64,000 nucleotides of DNA. Source: Tahibacter amnicola (GTDB taxonomy: Bacteria > Pseudomonadota > Gammaproteobacteria > Xanthomonadales > Rhodanobacteraceae). The first letter of the stretch is position 1. Each line of letters begins with the position of its first letter. This document shows positions 34,641-43,601 of the stretch, piece after piece. The DNA lies in NCBI RefSeq assembly GCF_025398735.1, contig NZ_CP104694.1:361501-425500 (forward strand), read 5' to 3'. Both the position numbers and the translations under genes were made by a program. The notes beneath the pieces were generated by a model. The model saw only the letters and a list, made by a program, of their open reading frames with translations. It made no database searches and had not been told where the DNA came from.

Positions 34641-35070
34641 CGCGGTAACTCCCCATGATCCGAGTGATTCGCTCCAGCCGGTCGGGCGCGAAGATCTGCC
34701 CGAGGCGCTGCGCGCGGACGAGGGCTTCGTCCTGGTCCGGCGCCGGCGGGGCGTGGCGGTCCAGCGTGGAAGCCAGTTGTTGGAAGAAGGTGGCATCGCT
34801 TCGGGCGATGGCGCGCATCAGTTCGATGCAGCGCGCCGGCGCCAGCGCGCGCAGGTGGCCGGACAGGGCGGGGGCGTGCGACAGCGCCTGCGCGGTCTCG
34901 TCGCGCAGCGCGGACACGGGCGCAAGGAGGTCCGTATCGTCGGGCTGCGCGGCGGAGACGATCCGCGCCAGGAGCTGCGGCAGGCGCGCGAGTGCGGCAT
35001 AGCCGAGCACCGCGCCCGCCTGAAGGTCGAGCGCAGCTGTCGGGCCACTGCCAACGCTGCTGTCTGCCAT
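34633..35070 (-). CDS. Hypothetical helical protein, first gene of the seven-gene operon
   Basis: A 145-residue Ala/Leu-rich cytoplasmic protein (VLGYAALARLPQLLARIVSA, then ALVRAQRLGQIFAPDRLERI). No recognised family. The A/T-rich interval upstream (35,100-35,230) should contain the operon promoter. Confidence 0.5.
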   Translation of the reverse strand: MADSSVGSGPTAALDLQAGAVLGYAALARLPQLLARIVSAAQPDDTDLLAPVSALRDETAQALSHAPALSGHLRALAPARCIELMRAIARSDATFFQQLASTLDRHAPPAPDQDEALVRAQRLGQIFAPDRLERITRIMGSYRDV

Positions 35071-35400
35071 ACCGATTCCGCCTGTTGGACGCGCTGCGAG
35101 TGTGGCCTAAAAAAAATGGCATTTCAAGAATTTGTCGATATTCGGCATTATCCTTGCTATTGTTGCTTTTTACGATGATCTACGTAGTTCCAATAACGTT
35201 GTCGTTCAGTCGTTTATGTCACACTTTTTGGGCAGATAGTTGTACCGATAGCAATGTCTTTGGCGCCGTCTGTCAGCCGGACCGGCCTGGCTGCGTTAGG
35301 CACCGCCCATTGGTGCGGCGGGCGGGCTCGCACGCGGTGCCAGACAGGCGCCGGCACCGCTATGATCGCGATCTATTTACCCAGGCTCGAGGCAATAGCG
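35071..35400. promoter_or_regulatory. A/T-rich divergent region at the right end of the T4BSS cluster
   Basis: Positions 35,100-35,230 are markedly A/T-richer than the surroundings, including a run of eight A at 35,108-35,115, while 35,250-35,370 returns to high GC. It separates the leftward secretion-associated operon from the rightward reductase gene. No tRNA, integrase or clear direct repeat marks it as an integration boundary. Confidence 0.35.
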
Positions 35401-36411
35401 ATGAAGGTTTTGGTTACCGGCGGCGGCGGATTCCTGGGCAAGGCCATCTGCAAGCAGCTGGTCGCGGGCGGGCATTCGGTACGCGCGCTCAACCGGCATT
35501 CGTATCCCGAGCTGGATGCCCTCGGCGTGGAACAGTGCGTGGGTGACCTGCGCGAACTCGACACGGTCAGCCGCGCCGTCGAGGGCTGCGACGCGGTCAT
35601 CCACACGGCCGCCAAGGCCGGCGCGTGGGGTCCGCTGGTCGAGTACTACGAGATCAATGTGCGCGGCACGGACAACATTCTCGCCGCCTGCGAGATCCAC
35701 CGCGTCAACAAGCTTGTCTATACGTCCAGCCCGAGCGTCGTGCACAACGGGCCGGACCTGAACGGGGTGAATGAGTCCGTTCCCTACGCCACCCACTTCC
35801 TGGCCCACTATCCGCAGACCAAGGCGATGGCCGAGCAGCGCGTGCTGGCCGCCAATTCCCCCGCCCTGGCCACCGTCGCGCTGCGGCCGCACCTGATCTG
35901 GGGACCGGGCGACCCGCACCTCCTGCCGCGCATCCTCGACCGGGTCAAGAAGGGCCGCCTTCGCTTCATCGGCGATACGCCGAAGAAGATCGACACCGTG
36001 TATGTCGACAATGCGGCCGAGGCCCACGTGCTGGCGCTGCAGCGCCTGGAACCCGGCTCGCCGATCGCGGGCAAGGTCTATTTCATTACCCAGGGTGAGC
36101 CGATCACGACGGAGGCCATGGTCAACAGCCTGCTCAAGGCCGCCGGGCTGCCCGCGGAATCGCGGCGCATTTCCCTGGATTTCGCGCGCTTTCTCGGACG
36201 CAATCTGGAGCGGATCTGGAAGCTCCTGCGCCTGCGGTCCGAGCCGCCGCTGACGCGCTTCATCGTCGAGCAGCTGGCCAGCGCACACTGGTTCAACATC
36301 GCCAGTGCGCGGCGTGACCTCGGCTACGCACCGCGGGTGAGCACCAATGAAGGACTGGCGCGGGTTTCCGAGCACCTGGCGCGAGCGCGCATGAGCCAGC
36401 GCAAGGGCTAG
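35401..36411 (+). CDS. OleD-like NAD(P)-dependent 2-alkyl-3-oxoalkanoate reductase
   Basis: A 336-residue short-chain dehydrogenase of the extended type with a nucleotide-binding TGGGGFLGKAI at residues 6-16, VIHTAAKAGAWGP, a YTSSPSV strand and catalytic YPQTK. The sequence follows the OleD pattern (ATVALRPHLIWGPGD, YFITQGEP, LTRFIVEQL). OleD reduces the OleA product in long-chain olefin synthesis. No oleA, oleB or oleC is next to it, so another 3-beta-HSD-like role is possible. ATG at 35401 has GAGG eight bases upstream. Confidence 0.75.
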   Translation: MKVLVTGGGGFLGKAICKQLVAGGHSVRALNRHSYPELDALGVEQCVGDLRELDTVSRAVEGCDAVIHTAAKAGAWGPLVEYYEINVRGTDNILAACEIHRVNKLVYTSSPSVVHNGPDLNGVNESVPYATHFLAHYPQTKAMAEQRVLAANSPALATVALRPHLIWGPGDPHLLPRILDRVKKGRLRFIGDTPKKIDTVYVDNAAEAHVLALQRLEPGSPIAGKVYFITQGEPITTEAMVNSLLKAAGLPAESRRISLDFARFLGRNLERIWKLLRLRSEPPLTRFIVEQLASAHWFNIASARRDLGYAPRVSTNEGLARVSEHLARARMSQRKG

Positions 36412-36426
36412 CGGGCGTCGGCTCGT

Positions 36427-37058
36427 CTAGCCGCGCCAGCCGGCGAAGCCGGTCCATGCCGCCGCCACGACCAGCACCATCCCGGCGCCGCGCATCAAGC
36501 CCAGCGCCGCGGCGGGTCGCGCCGCCAGCCAGCGACGCGAGCCCGCAGCGCCCCAGGCCAGCGGTCCGTACACGCCGACCTGGGTGACCGCAATGATCGC
36601 GCCCATCGCCACGCACTGCAGCCAGACCGGCCCGTAGTCGGGCGAGACGAACTGCGGAAAGATCGCGAACATGAACAGGTAGGCCTTGGGATTGAGCAGG
36701 CAGGTCACCAGGCCGCGCCGGAACGTGGTCGCACCGGAAACGATGTCGGCAGGTGCCTGGAACGCCGGTCCCCCCGGCTGCGCAACAGCGACAGGCCGAT
36801 CCAGGCCATGTAGGTCGCGCCAGCCAGCAGCACCGCATTGAACACCCCTGGCACCAGTTTGAGCAGCAGGCCCACGCCCAGCGCCGCCGCCGCGACGTGA
36901 ATCACGCCACCGATCACGATGCCCGCGACCGCCAGCAGGCCATGGCGCCGGCCGCCGACCAGACCGCTGGCCATCACATAGGCCATGTCCATGCCGGGCA
37001 GCACGATCACGGCGAACACCACCAGGAAGAACAGCCACAGGTGCATCAGGTGTTGCAT
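36427..37058 (-). CDS. LysE/RhtB-family amino-acid exporter, apparent frameshift
   Basis: Two frames together make a LysE-type exporter: MQHLMHLWLFFLVVFAVIVL with LPGMDMAYVMASGLVGGRR and MAWIGLSLLRSRG in the first, then AFQAPADIVSGATTFRRGLV with LLNPKAYLFMFAIFPQF in the second. The break is at the six-C run 36770-36775. Adding one base gives 210 residues, the usual family length. Six membrane segments are expected. The divergent WYL regulator 142 bases away may control it. A real pseudogene cannot be excluded. Confidence 0.72.
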
Positions 37059-37221
37059 GGGGTATCTCCAGCGCAGGTACAGGATGCGTGCGGCCACGCC
37101 GCGGGCCGAGGTCCGCGGCACGCCGTCCCGGCGGAGCCACTGCAGGGCCGCCCGGGTTCGGCGCACACCCTAGCGATCAATCAGGGCGCCTTCCGCCCTG
37201 ATGATGCGTATGCTGTACCGC

Positions 37222-38256
37222 ATGAGCCATCCCGCATCCCGTGTATTGGCGGTACTGGAGCTGCTGCAGGCGCATGGCCGCCTGCCTGGCAGCGAGTTGG
37301 CGCGCCGCATGGGCGTGGACGTCCGCACCCTGCGCCGCTACATCCGCACCCTGGAAGACATCGGCATCCCGGTCACCGCCGAGCGTGGTCGCTACGGCGC
37401 CTATTCGCTGGTGGCCGGCTTCAAGCTGCCGCCGCTGATGTTCACCGACGATGAGGTGCTGGCGGTCGCGGTGGGGCTCCTGGCCGCGCGCGGACTCGGC
37501 CTGGCCGATGCGGCACCGGCAGCGGCCAGCGCGCAGGCCAAGCTCGAACGCGTCATGCCGCCCGCCCTGCGCGCCCGGGTGCGGGCGATCGACGAGACCG
37601 TCACGCTCGACATCCGCGGCGGCGATCCGGTGGGCGGAAACAATGCTGCGTTGTTGCAGTTGAGCAGTTCTGCGCAACTGCAGCGGCGCGTGGAGTTGCA
37701 CTATTGTTCCTCCGCCGGCGATACCACGGCACGGGATTTCGATCCCTACGGTCTCACCTGGCGCAGCGGGCGCTGGTATGCCGTGGGCTATTGCCACCTG
37801 CGCCACGGCTTGCGCTCCTTCCGGCTCGACCGTGTGCTGGAGGTACGGCCGCGCCCGGTCAGCTTCGGCCGGCCCGCGGGCTTCGACGCGGCGGCATACC
37901 TGGCACTGAGCATCGCCTCGCTGCCACGCGCCATCGCCGTGGAGGTGCTGCTGGAGACCGATCTGGCGGGCGCCCAGCGCGAGTTCTTCGGCAACATCGG
38001 CGTGTTTGAAGCCGTCGAAGCGGGAGTGCTGCTGCGCACGCGCACCGACGACCTGGACTGGTTCGCCTGCCAGCTCGCCCGCCTGTCCTTCGGCTTCCAC
38101 GTGCAGTCGCCGGATGCGTTGCGCGAAGCCATCGTGACCCATGCGCAACGTCTGCTCGATCGCCACGGCCGCGCAGTGGCGCCGGCGCAGCCCGGCGACC
38201 CGTCGTCGCACGCCCCGGGCGATCCATCCGCGCCTGCTAGAATCGACGGGTCATGA
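37222..38256 (+). CDS. HTH-WYL transcriptional regulator (YafY/DeoR type)
   Basis: A 344-residue protein with an N-terminal helix-turn-helix (LPGSELARRMGVDVRTLRRY), a GRYGAYSL wing and a C-terminal WYL-type domain (DFDPYGLTWRSGRWYAVGYC, RSFRLDRVLEV). WYL regulators sense small ligands or nucleic acids. It is divergent from the LysE exporter and probably regulates it. The ATG at 37222 (MSHPASRVL) is preferred over ATGs at 37201-37210. Its stop overlaps the ubiJ start. Confidence 0.82.
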   Translation: MSHPASRVLAVLELLQAHGRLPGSELARRMGVDVRTLRRYIRTLEDIGIPVTAERGRYGAYSLVAGFKLPPLMFTDDEVLAVAVGLLAARGLGLADAAPAAASAQAKLERVMPPALRARVRAIDETVTLDIRGGDPVGGNNAALLQLSSSAQLQRRVELHYCSSAGDTTARDFDPYGLTWRSGRWYAVGYCHLRHGLRSFRLDRVLEVRPRPVSFGRPAGFDAAAYLALSIASLPRAIAVEVLLETDLAGAQREFFGNIGVFEAVEAGVLLRTRTDDLDWFACQLARLSFGFHVQSPDALREAIVTHAQRLLDRHGRAVAPAQPGDPSSHAPGDPSAPARIDGS

Positions 38257-38897
38257 ATGCCTCTCATACCCCCAATCCCGTGCTCAGCGTGCTGGGCCAG
38301 CTGCTCGAACGCGTGCTCAACCGTGTCGTGCGCCTGGACAGCGAAACCCTCACTCGCCTGGATGCGCTGGACGGCCGCGCCGTCACCGTCGAGTTCCGCG
38401 GAACGCCCCTGGCCCTGCGCGTGTGCGTGCAAGGCACCGAGCTACGGATTGGACCGGCCGCCGGCGGCGACAGCGCGCTGCGCGTGCTGACCTCGCCGGG
38501 AAGCCTGCTGGCAATGGCGTTGCGCCGCGGCAGCGGCGAAGCCGGCGTCGCGCCGGGCACGGTGGAGATCGCCGGCGATGCCGACCTCGCGCGCCGGCTC
38601 GAACAGATCGCTTCGCGCTATCGACCCGATATCGAGGAGGCATTCACGCGCACCTTCGGCGACGTGCTCGGTGTTCCGCTCGCGACCGGATTTTCCAATG
38701 CCCTGCGCTACGCCCGCGAACGCGGCGAACGCCTGGTGCAGGACACCGCCGAATACCTGCGCGAGGAATCCCGGGATCTGGTCGCGCCGGGTGAAATGGA
38801 TGAATTCCTGGACGCGGTGGATCGGCTGCGCGAACGGGGTGAGCGCCTCGAAGCCCGTCTGAACCGGCTTGCCGCCGCGCGGGTACCCCGCGCATGA
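38253..38897 (+). CDS. ubiJ: UbiJ, ubiquinone biosynthesis accessory factor
   Basis: A 214-residue SCP2-type lipid-binding protein ([36 protein letters not shown]) with a helical C-terminal region. UbiJ binds lipid intermediates and organises the Ubi complex in aerobic ubiquinone synthesis. Location immediately before ubiB (ATGA overlap) is typical; ubiE usually precedes it but is not here. It overlaps the regulator gene upstream by four bases. Confidence 0.85.
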   Translation: MNASHTPNPVLSVLGQLLERVLNRVVRLDSETLTRLDALDGRAVTVEFRGTPLALRVCVQGTELRIGPAAGGDSALRVLTSPGSLLAMALRRGSGEAGVAPGTVEIAGDADLARRLEQIASRYRPDIEEAFTRTFGDVLGVPLATGFSNALRYARERGERLVQDTAEYLREESRDLVAPGEMDEFLDAVDRLRERGERLEARLNRLAAARVPRA

Positions 38898-40554
38898 CGC
38901 CGCTGACCAGCGTGCCGCGCCTGGTCGGCATCGCACGCGTCCTGCTGCGTTACCGTCTGGACGAACTGGTCGAAGCCACTCACCTGTTCCGTCCGCTCAA
39001 GTGGATCCGCCCCCTGTTCGGGCGGCCGCCGGCGCAGCTTCATGCGCTGTCGCGCGGGGCACGCCTGCGGCTGGCGCTGGCGGAGCTGGGGCCGATCTTC
39101 GTCAAGTTCGGGCAGATTCTCTCCACCCGCCGCGACCTGCTGGCGGCCGACATTGCCGACGAGTTGAGCCTGCTGCAGGACCAGGTCCCCCCTTCTCCGG
39201 CGAGGTCGCGCGCGAGGCCGTCGAACGCGCGCTGGGCGCGCCGGTTGGCCAGCTGTACGCTCATTTCGCCGAAACGCCGCTGGCATCCGCATCGATTGCC
39301 CAGGTGCACGCCGCCGCGCTCAAGGACGGCCGCGAGGTCGTGGTAAAGGTGCTGCGCCCCGGCGTCGGCGACCGCATCGCGCGTGACCTCGCTCTGCTGC
39401 GCGATTTTGCGCGGCTGGCCGAGCGATTCCATCCGAATGCCGACAAGATCCGTCCCCGCGAAGTCGTGGCGGAAATCGAATCGACCCTGATCAACGAACT
39501 GGATCTGCAGCGCGAGGGCGCCAACGCCAGCCTCCTGCGGCGCAATTTCAAGGACTCGCAGGACCTCTACGTTCCCGAGGTGTTCTGGTCGCACACCAAG
39601 GCCCAGGTGCTGACCATGGAGCGCGTGCGCGGCATCCCCGTCGACGATGTCGCGGCACTGGATGCGGCCGGCATCGATCGCTCGCGCCTGGCACAGAAGG
39701 GCGTGCAGATCTTCTATACGCAGGTCTTCCGCGACAACTTCTTCCACGCCGATGCGCATGCGGGAAATATCTGGGTCGATCCCTCGCGCCCCGACGAACC
39801 GCGCTTCATCGCGCTGGATTTCGGCATCATGGGCTCGCTGCCCGAAGCCGACCAGTACTGGCTCGCCGAGAACTTCATTGCCCTGTTCAACCAGGACTAC
39901 GCGAAGATCGCACGCCTGCACGTGCAGGCCGGATGGATTCCCTCCACCGCGCGGCTGGATGAGCTGGAAGCGGCCACGCGCGCCGTGTGCGAGCCCTATT
40001 TCACGCGCCCCTTGAGCGAGATCTCGCTGGCCGAGGTCGTCGTGAAACTGTTCCAGACGGCCCGGCGCTACGAGCTGATCCTGCAACCGCAGTTGATCCT
40101 GCTGCAGAAGACACTGCTGAACATCGAAGGCATCGGGCGCCAGCTCGATCCGACGATCGACATCTGGGCGGTCGCAAAGCCCGTGCTCGAGCACGTCTGG
40201 CGCGAGCGCACGGGCCCGCGCGCGATCCTGCGTACGTTGCGCCAGCGCGTGCCCGAATGGCTGGCGGCCGCACCGGACATGCCGCACCTGCTCCACGACT
40301 ACCTCAAGAAAGCCGGCAGCGGCGGCATCGAGATGCGGGTGCACTCGGAAGACCTGAAAAATCTGCATGTCGATGCGCGCGCCGGTCGCGCGCAGATCGT
40401 TCCGCTGGCCCTGGGCGCCACCCTGATTCTCTCCGCGGTGCTGCTGTACGCGCTGGATGCCCAGGCGGCGCGCGTCGCGGGCGTGCCGATAACAGCGTGG
40501 CTGGCGGCCATCGGCGGCAGTGTCTGCTTCTGGGTCGCCAACCGGCGCTCCTGA
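38894..40554 (+). CDS. ubiB: UbiB kinase-like protein, apparent frameshift
   Basis: The N-terminal part ([39 protein letters not shown]) and the rest ([15 protein letters not shown] onward) are in different frames that meet at the six-C run 39187-39192. Adding one C gives [10 protein letters not shown] and a 553-residue UbiB, matching the family length. KFGQ is the conserved UbiB motif, and [37 protein letters not shown] and ALDFGIMG follow as in ABC1/UbiB proteins, with two C-terminal membrane segments. It supports ubiquinone synthesis. The shift is very likely a sequencing error because the gene is otherwise well kept. Confidence 0.88.
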
Positions 40555-40701
40555 TTCGCGTCCGCGTCGGCCGCGGCCGCTCTGGGGGTTTCGCCCTGTG
40601 CGCTTTGTACCCCCGCCGGCGTTACGCTAGACGGGCACCGGAACGGCGACAGCGGTTCGGGTGCGCCTTCGGGCAGGCACGGTCGCTTTGCGGGGGAAGC
40701 A

Positions 40702-41277
40702 ATGGACAACCATGACGTCACGGCGCGAATCGCGGCAATGAACGCCGGACCGGAGCAGCGCCAGCAGGCGCTGAGCCTGGTGTACGAGGATCTGGTCCAC
40801 ATTGCGCGCGCGGAACTGGCACGCCACCGGCGCGGCGAGACGCTCAACACGCGCGCACTGGTCAACGAAACCTACCTGAAGCTGTTCGACGGCGATGCGG
40901 GGCACTTCGAGAACCGCAAGCACTTTTTCGCCACTGCCGCCAAGGCCATGCGCCAGGTAGTGATCGACTATGCCCGCAGCCGGCTCGCGGACCGCCGCGG
41001 CGCGGGCGCGGAACACGTCGCGCTGGATGCCCTGGACAACCAGCCCATCGCCATCGACGCGCAGGCCGAGGAACTGGTCGGCATGGACAAGGCGCTGGAG
41101 AAACTCGCCCAGCTCGACGAGCGCCTGGTGAGCATCGTCGAATTGCGGTTCTTCGCGGGATTGCCGGTGAAGGAGATCGCCGACCTCCTGGGTGTCTCCG
41201 AGCCCACCGTCAAGCGCGACACGCGCGCCGCGCGTGCTTTCCTGCACAAGGAACTCCAGGCCCACCTGGCGTCGTGA
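40702..41277 (+). CDS. ECF-subfamily RNA polymerase sigma factor
   Basis: A 191-residue sigma factor with region 2 (LVNETYLKLFDGD, FENRKHFFATAAKAMRQVVI) and region 4 (LRFFAGLPVKEIADLLGVSE, TVKRDTRAARAFL). It belongs to the ECF group common in Xanthomonadales that usually pairs with a protein kinase rather than a classical anti-sigma. No kinase or anti-sigma is adjacent here. Two small secreted proteins follow and may be its targets or partners. GGGGGA about six bases before the ATG. Confidence 0.85.
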   Translation: MDNHDVTARIAAMNAGPEQRQQALSLVYEDLVHIARAELARHRRGETLNTRALVNETYLKLFDGDAGHFENRKHFFATAAKAMRQVVIDYARSRLADRRGAGAEHVALDALDNQPIAIDAQAEELVGMDKALEKLAQLDERLVSIVELRFFAGLPVKEIADLLGVSEPTVKRDTRAARAFLHKELQAHLAS

Positions 41278-41396
41278 AGGATGTGGGCGGGTGCCCGGTT
41301 TGCGCGGCGCGGATGTACTAGCGTTCTCAACCAGGCTTCAACCGATATTCAGCACACCGGGGCGATACCTGGCCTGGGCCCCCAGGGAGAACGATC

Positions 41397-41969
41397 ATGC
41401 GTCGCAGCGGAATTCTTGCTCTTGTCCTGGCCGGGCTGTTCGCCGCGCACACCGCAGCGGCCGACAGCTATGCCTTCGGGTTCAATCCTGACACCGGCGA
41501 TGCGTGGCTCGACGCGCATCTTGGCGATATAAACGTCTATGCGGATGGCCATCTTGATGGCTATATCGACCAGGTCTGCATCCAGACCGGAGCGCCCCGT
41601 TACTACATCGAAACGCTGGTCATCGAAGAACGCTATCCACCGGCCGACGTGTGGATGATCGCGCAGACGGCCCAGGTCAGCGGCCAGCCGATCGAAACCG
41701 TCCGCACGCACTTCGACCGGAATCGCGGACGTGGCTGGGGCGTGATCGCAAAAGAGATGGGCATCAAACCGGGGTCAGCCCAGTTCCACGCTCTCAAGAA
41801 CGGTGCGAAGCAGTGGCCGCCCTCGTCCCGTCGCACAGCGTCTGCCGCGGAAGGCGAACCGGCAAAACCGAAGAAGTCCCAAGGCCACTCCGGCAAAGGC
41901 CCGCCGTCCGGCCATCCGCACGGCAAGGACAAGGATCACGGAAAAGGCCATGGCAACAAGCACAAGTAG
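41397..41969 (+). CDS. Secreted protein with Lys/His/Gly-rich tail
   Basis: A 190-residue protein with signal peptide (MRRSGILALVLAGLFAAHTA, cleavage near residue 21), a globular part with YAFGFNPDTGDAWLDAHLGD and HFDRNRGRGWGVIAKEMGIK, and a 50-residue low-complexity tail rich in Lys, His and Gly (SGHPHGKDKDHGKGHGNKHK). The tail could bind metal or polyanions. Family not named. It follows the sigma factor by 119 bases and overlaps the next gene by 20 bases. Confidence 0.6.
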   Translation: MRRSGILALVLAGLFAAHTAAADSYAFGFNPDTGDAWLDAHLGDINVYADGHLDGYIDQVCIQTGAPRYYIETLVIEERYPPADVWMIAQTAQVSGQPIETVRTHFDRNRGRGWGVIAKEMGIKPGSAQFHALKNGAKQWPPSSRRTASAAEGEPAKPKKSQGHSGKGPPSGHPHGKDKDHGKGHGNKHK

Positions 41970-42273
41970 ACATATCCGCTGGGTCGCGGTCGCGTTGGCG
42001 ACGCTGGCGTGCAGCACCATCGTCACTGCTGAAAAACCGGCCGATATCGCGGCAATTCACGGTCGGATCCAGTTCGTCACTTCGTTTCCCGATTACACGG
42101 TGAAGGTCGTCGACGCGTTTGCCGACTTGCATGTGAAGGTGGTCGAGTCCTTTCCCGACGGCCCGGGGAAATGGCAGATCGTCGAGAGCTTTCCCGACTA
42201 CCGCATCCAGTTCGTCGACAGCTTCCCGGATTTCACCATCCGCTACGTCGAGAGTTTTCCCGGCGTTCCATGA
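41950..42273 (+). CDS. Small secreted protein made of SFPD repeats
   Basis: A 107-residue protein with a signal peptide (about residues 1-27) and a mature part of six near-tandem units of about 11 residues built on V-x-SFPD: IQFVTSFPDYT, VKVVDAFADLH, VKVVESFPD, WQIVESFPDYR, IQFVDSFPDFT, IRYVESFPGVP. Alternating hydrophobic residues suggest stacked beta strands, as in a small solenoid. It overlaps the preceding gene and probably shares its promoter. Function unknown. Confidence 0.65.
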   Translation: MATSTSRHIRWVAVALATLACSTIVTAEKPADIAAIHGRIQFVTSFPDYTVKVVDAFADLHVKVVESFPDGPGKWQIVESFPDYRIQFVDSFPDFTIRYVESFPGVP

Positions 42274-42335
42274 GACGCCGCGGCGGGCCGAACCGGCGTC
42301 CGCTAGAATGGGCGGTTTCCATGAGCTGATGCGCC

Positions 42336-43106
42336 GTGCAGTCCACTGACGCCTCTCCACCGGACGCCACGGCGGCCGGGTTGCCCCTGCTCTACTGCGA
42401 TGACGACCTGCTCGTGGTCAACAAACCCCCGGCGTTGGCGGCGCATCGCAGCAACCTGGTGGGCGATGACGACGATTACCTGATCGACCGGCTGCGGCGG
42501 CAGGTTGGTGGGTCGCTGTACCTGGCGCACCGGCTCGACCGCGCCACCAGCGGCGCGCTGGTCGTGGCGCGAAGTACCGCGGTTGCCACCGAGATCGGCC
42601 GGCAGCTGATGGACCGCTCGGTCGAGAAGGCCTACCTCGCCGTTGTGCGCGGCTGGCCTGACGAAACCGGCACGATCGATCACCCGCTCACCGGCTCCAG
42701 CCTCAAGGGCGCGCCCAAACCGGCGGTGACGCATTGGCGCCGGCTGGCACGCGTAGAGCTGCCCATTCCGATGGGCCGGTATCCGCAGCAACGCTATTCG
42801 CTGCTGGAAGTGCAACCGCAGACCGGTCGTTACCAGCAGATTCGCCGCCATTTCGCGCACATCTCCCATCATCTGGTCGGCGACACCACGCACGGCCGCG
42901 GTGACCACAACCGCCTGTTTCGCATCCACTGGGCCATGCATCGGCTGCTGCTGCACGCCTGGCGCGTGGGATTCACCCACCCGGTCAGCGGCCAGCGCGT
43001 GGCCGTCAGCGCACCACTGGATGCCAGCTGGAACCGCATCCTCGACACCTTCGGCTGGCAGTCGGCGATTGCAGGGGCCGCCCCCAAAACCGACCCGCAC
43101 GGATAG
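42336..43106 (+). CDS. truC: TruC-like tRNA pseudouridine synthase
   Basis: A 256-residue RluA-family enzyme with the catalytic HRLDRATSG (residues 65-73, Asp68), LVVNKPPALAAHR near the N-terminus and LEVQPQTGRYQQIRRHFAH. Length and the short N-terminus fit TruC, which modifies U65 of tRNAs, rather than RluC/D. The start is a GTG at 42336. yajQ follows after ten bases. Confidence 0.8.
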   Translation: MQSTDASPPDATAAGLPLLYCDDDLLVVNKPPALAAHRSNLVGDDDDYLIDRLRRQVGGSLYLAHRLDRATSGALVVARSTAVATEIGRQLMDRSVEKAYLAVVRGWPDETGTIDHPLTGSSLKGAPKPAVTHWRRLARVELPIPMGRYPQQRYSLLEVQPQTGRYQQIRRHFAHISHHLVGDTTHGRGDHNRLFRIHWAMHRLLLHAWRVGFTHPVSGQRVAVSAPLDASWNRILDTFGWQSAIAGAAPKTDPHG

Positions 43107-43116
43107 AATCGACCGC

Positions 43117-43599
43117 ATGCCTTCCTTCGATATCGTCTCCAAGCTCGACCGGCACGAGGTCACCAACGCCGTCGACCAGGCCAATCGCGAACTCGACAAG
43201 CGCTTTGATTTCAAGGGCGCGAACGCGACGTTCGAACTGGCCGAACTCATCGTCACGCTCAAGGCCGACGCGGAATTCCGCCTCAAGCAGATGCAGGAAA
43301 TCCTGATGCAGCGCCTGGTCGCGCGCGGGATCGACATCCGCTGCGCCGAGATCGACGAGCCGGAAACCAACCTCGCCGCCGCGCGCCAGAAGATCACCCT
43401 CAAGCAGGGCATCGATCAGACGCTGGCCAAGAAGATCGTCAAGATGATCAAGGATTCGGGCCTGAAAGTGCAGGCGCAGATCCAGGGCGACCAGTTGCGT
43501 GTCACCGGCAAGAAACGCGACGACCTGCAGCTGGCGATCGCCTTCCTGCGCAAGAGCGACATCGAAATGCCGCTGCAGTACGAAAATTTCCGCGACTGA
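43117..43599 (+). CDS. yajQ: YajQ-family nucleotide-binding protein
   Basis: A 160-residue protein matching YajQ end to end (MPSFDIVSKLDRHEVTNAVD, RGIDIRCAEIDEPE, IEMPLQYENFRD). In Xanthomonas a homologue binds cyclic di-GMP and works with a LysR regulator; elsewhere it is a general nucleotide-binding protein. It lies two bases before arfB in a compact truC-yajQ-arfB-acyltransferase operon. Confidence 0.92.
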   Translation: MPSFDIVSKLDRHEVTNAVDQANRELDKRFDFKGANATFELAELIVTLKADAEFRLKQMQEILMQRLVARGIDIRCAEIDEPETNLAAARQKITLKQGIDQTLAKKIVKMIKDSGLKVQAQIQGDQLRVTGKKRDDLQLAIAFLRKSDIEMPLQYENFRD

Positions 43600-43601
43600 C
43601 C

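Noticed and set aside
35071-35400. Island attachment site
   Set aside because: A/T-rich boundary, but no tRNA end, integrase or direct repeat was found to support it.
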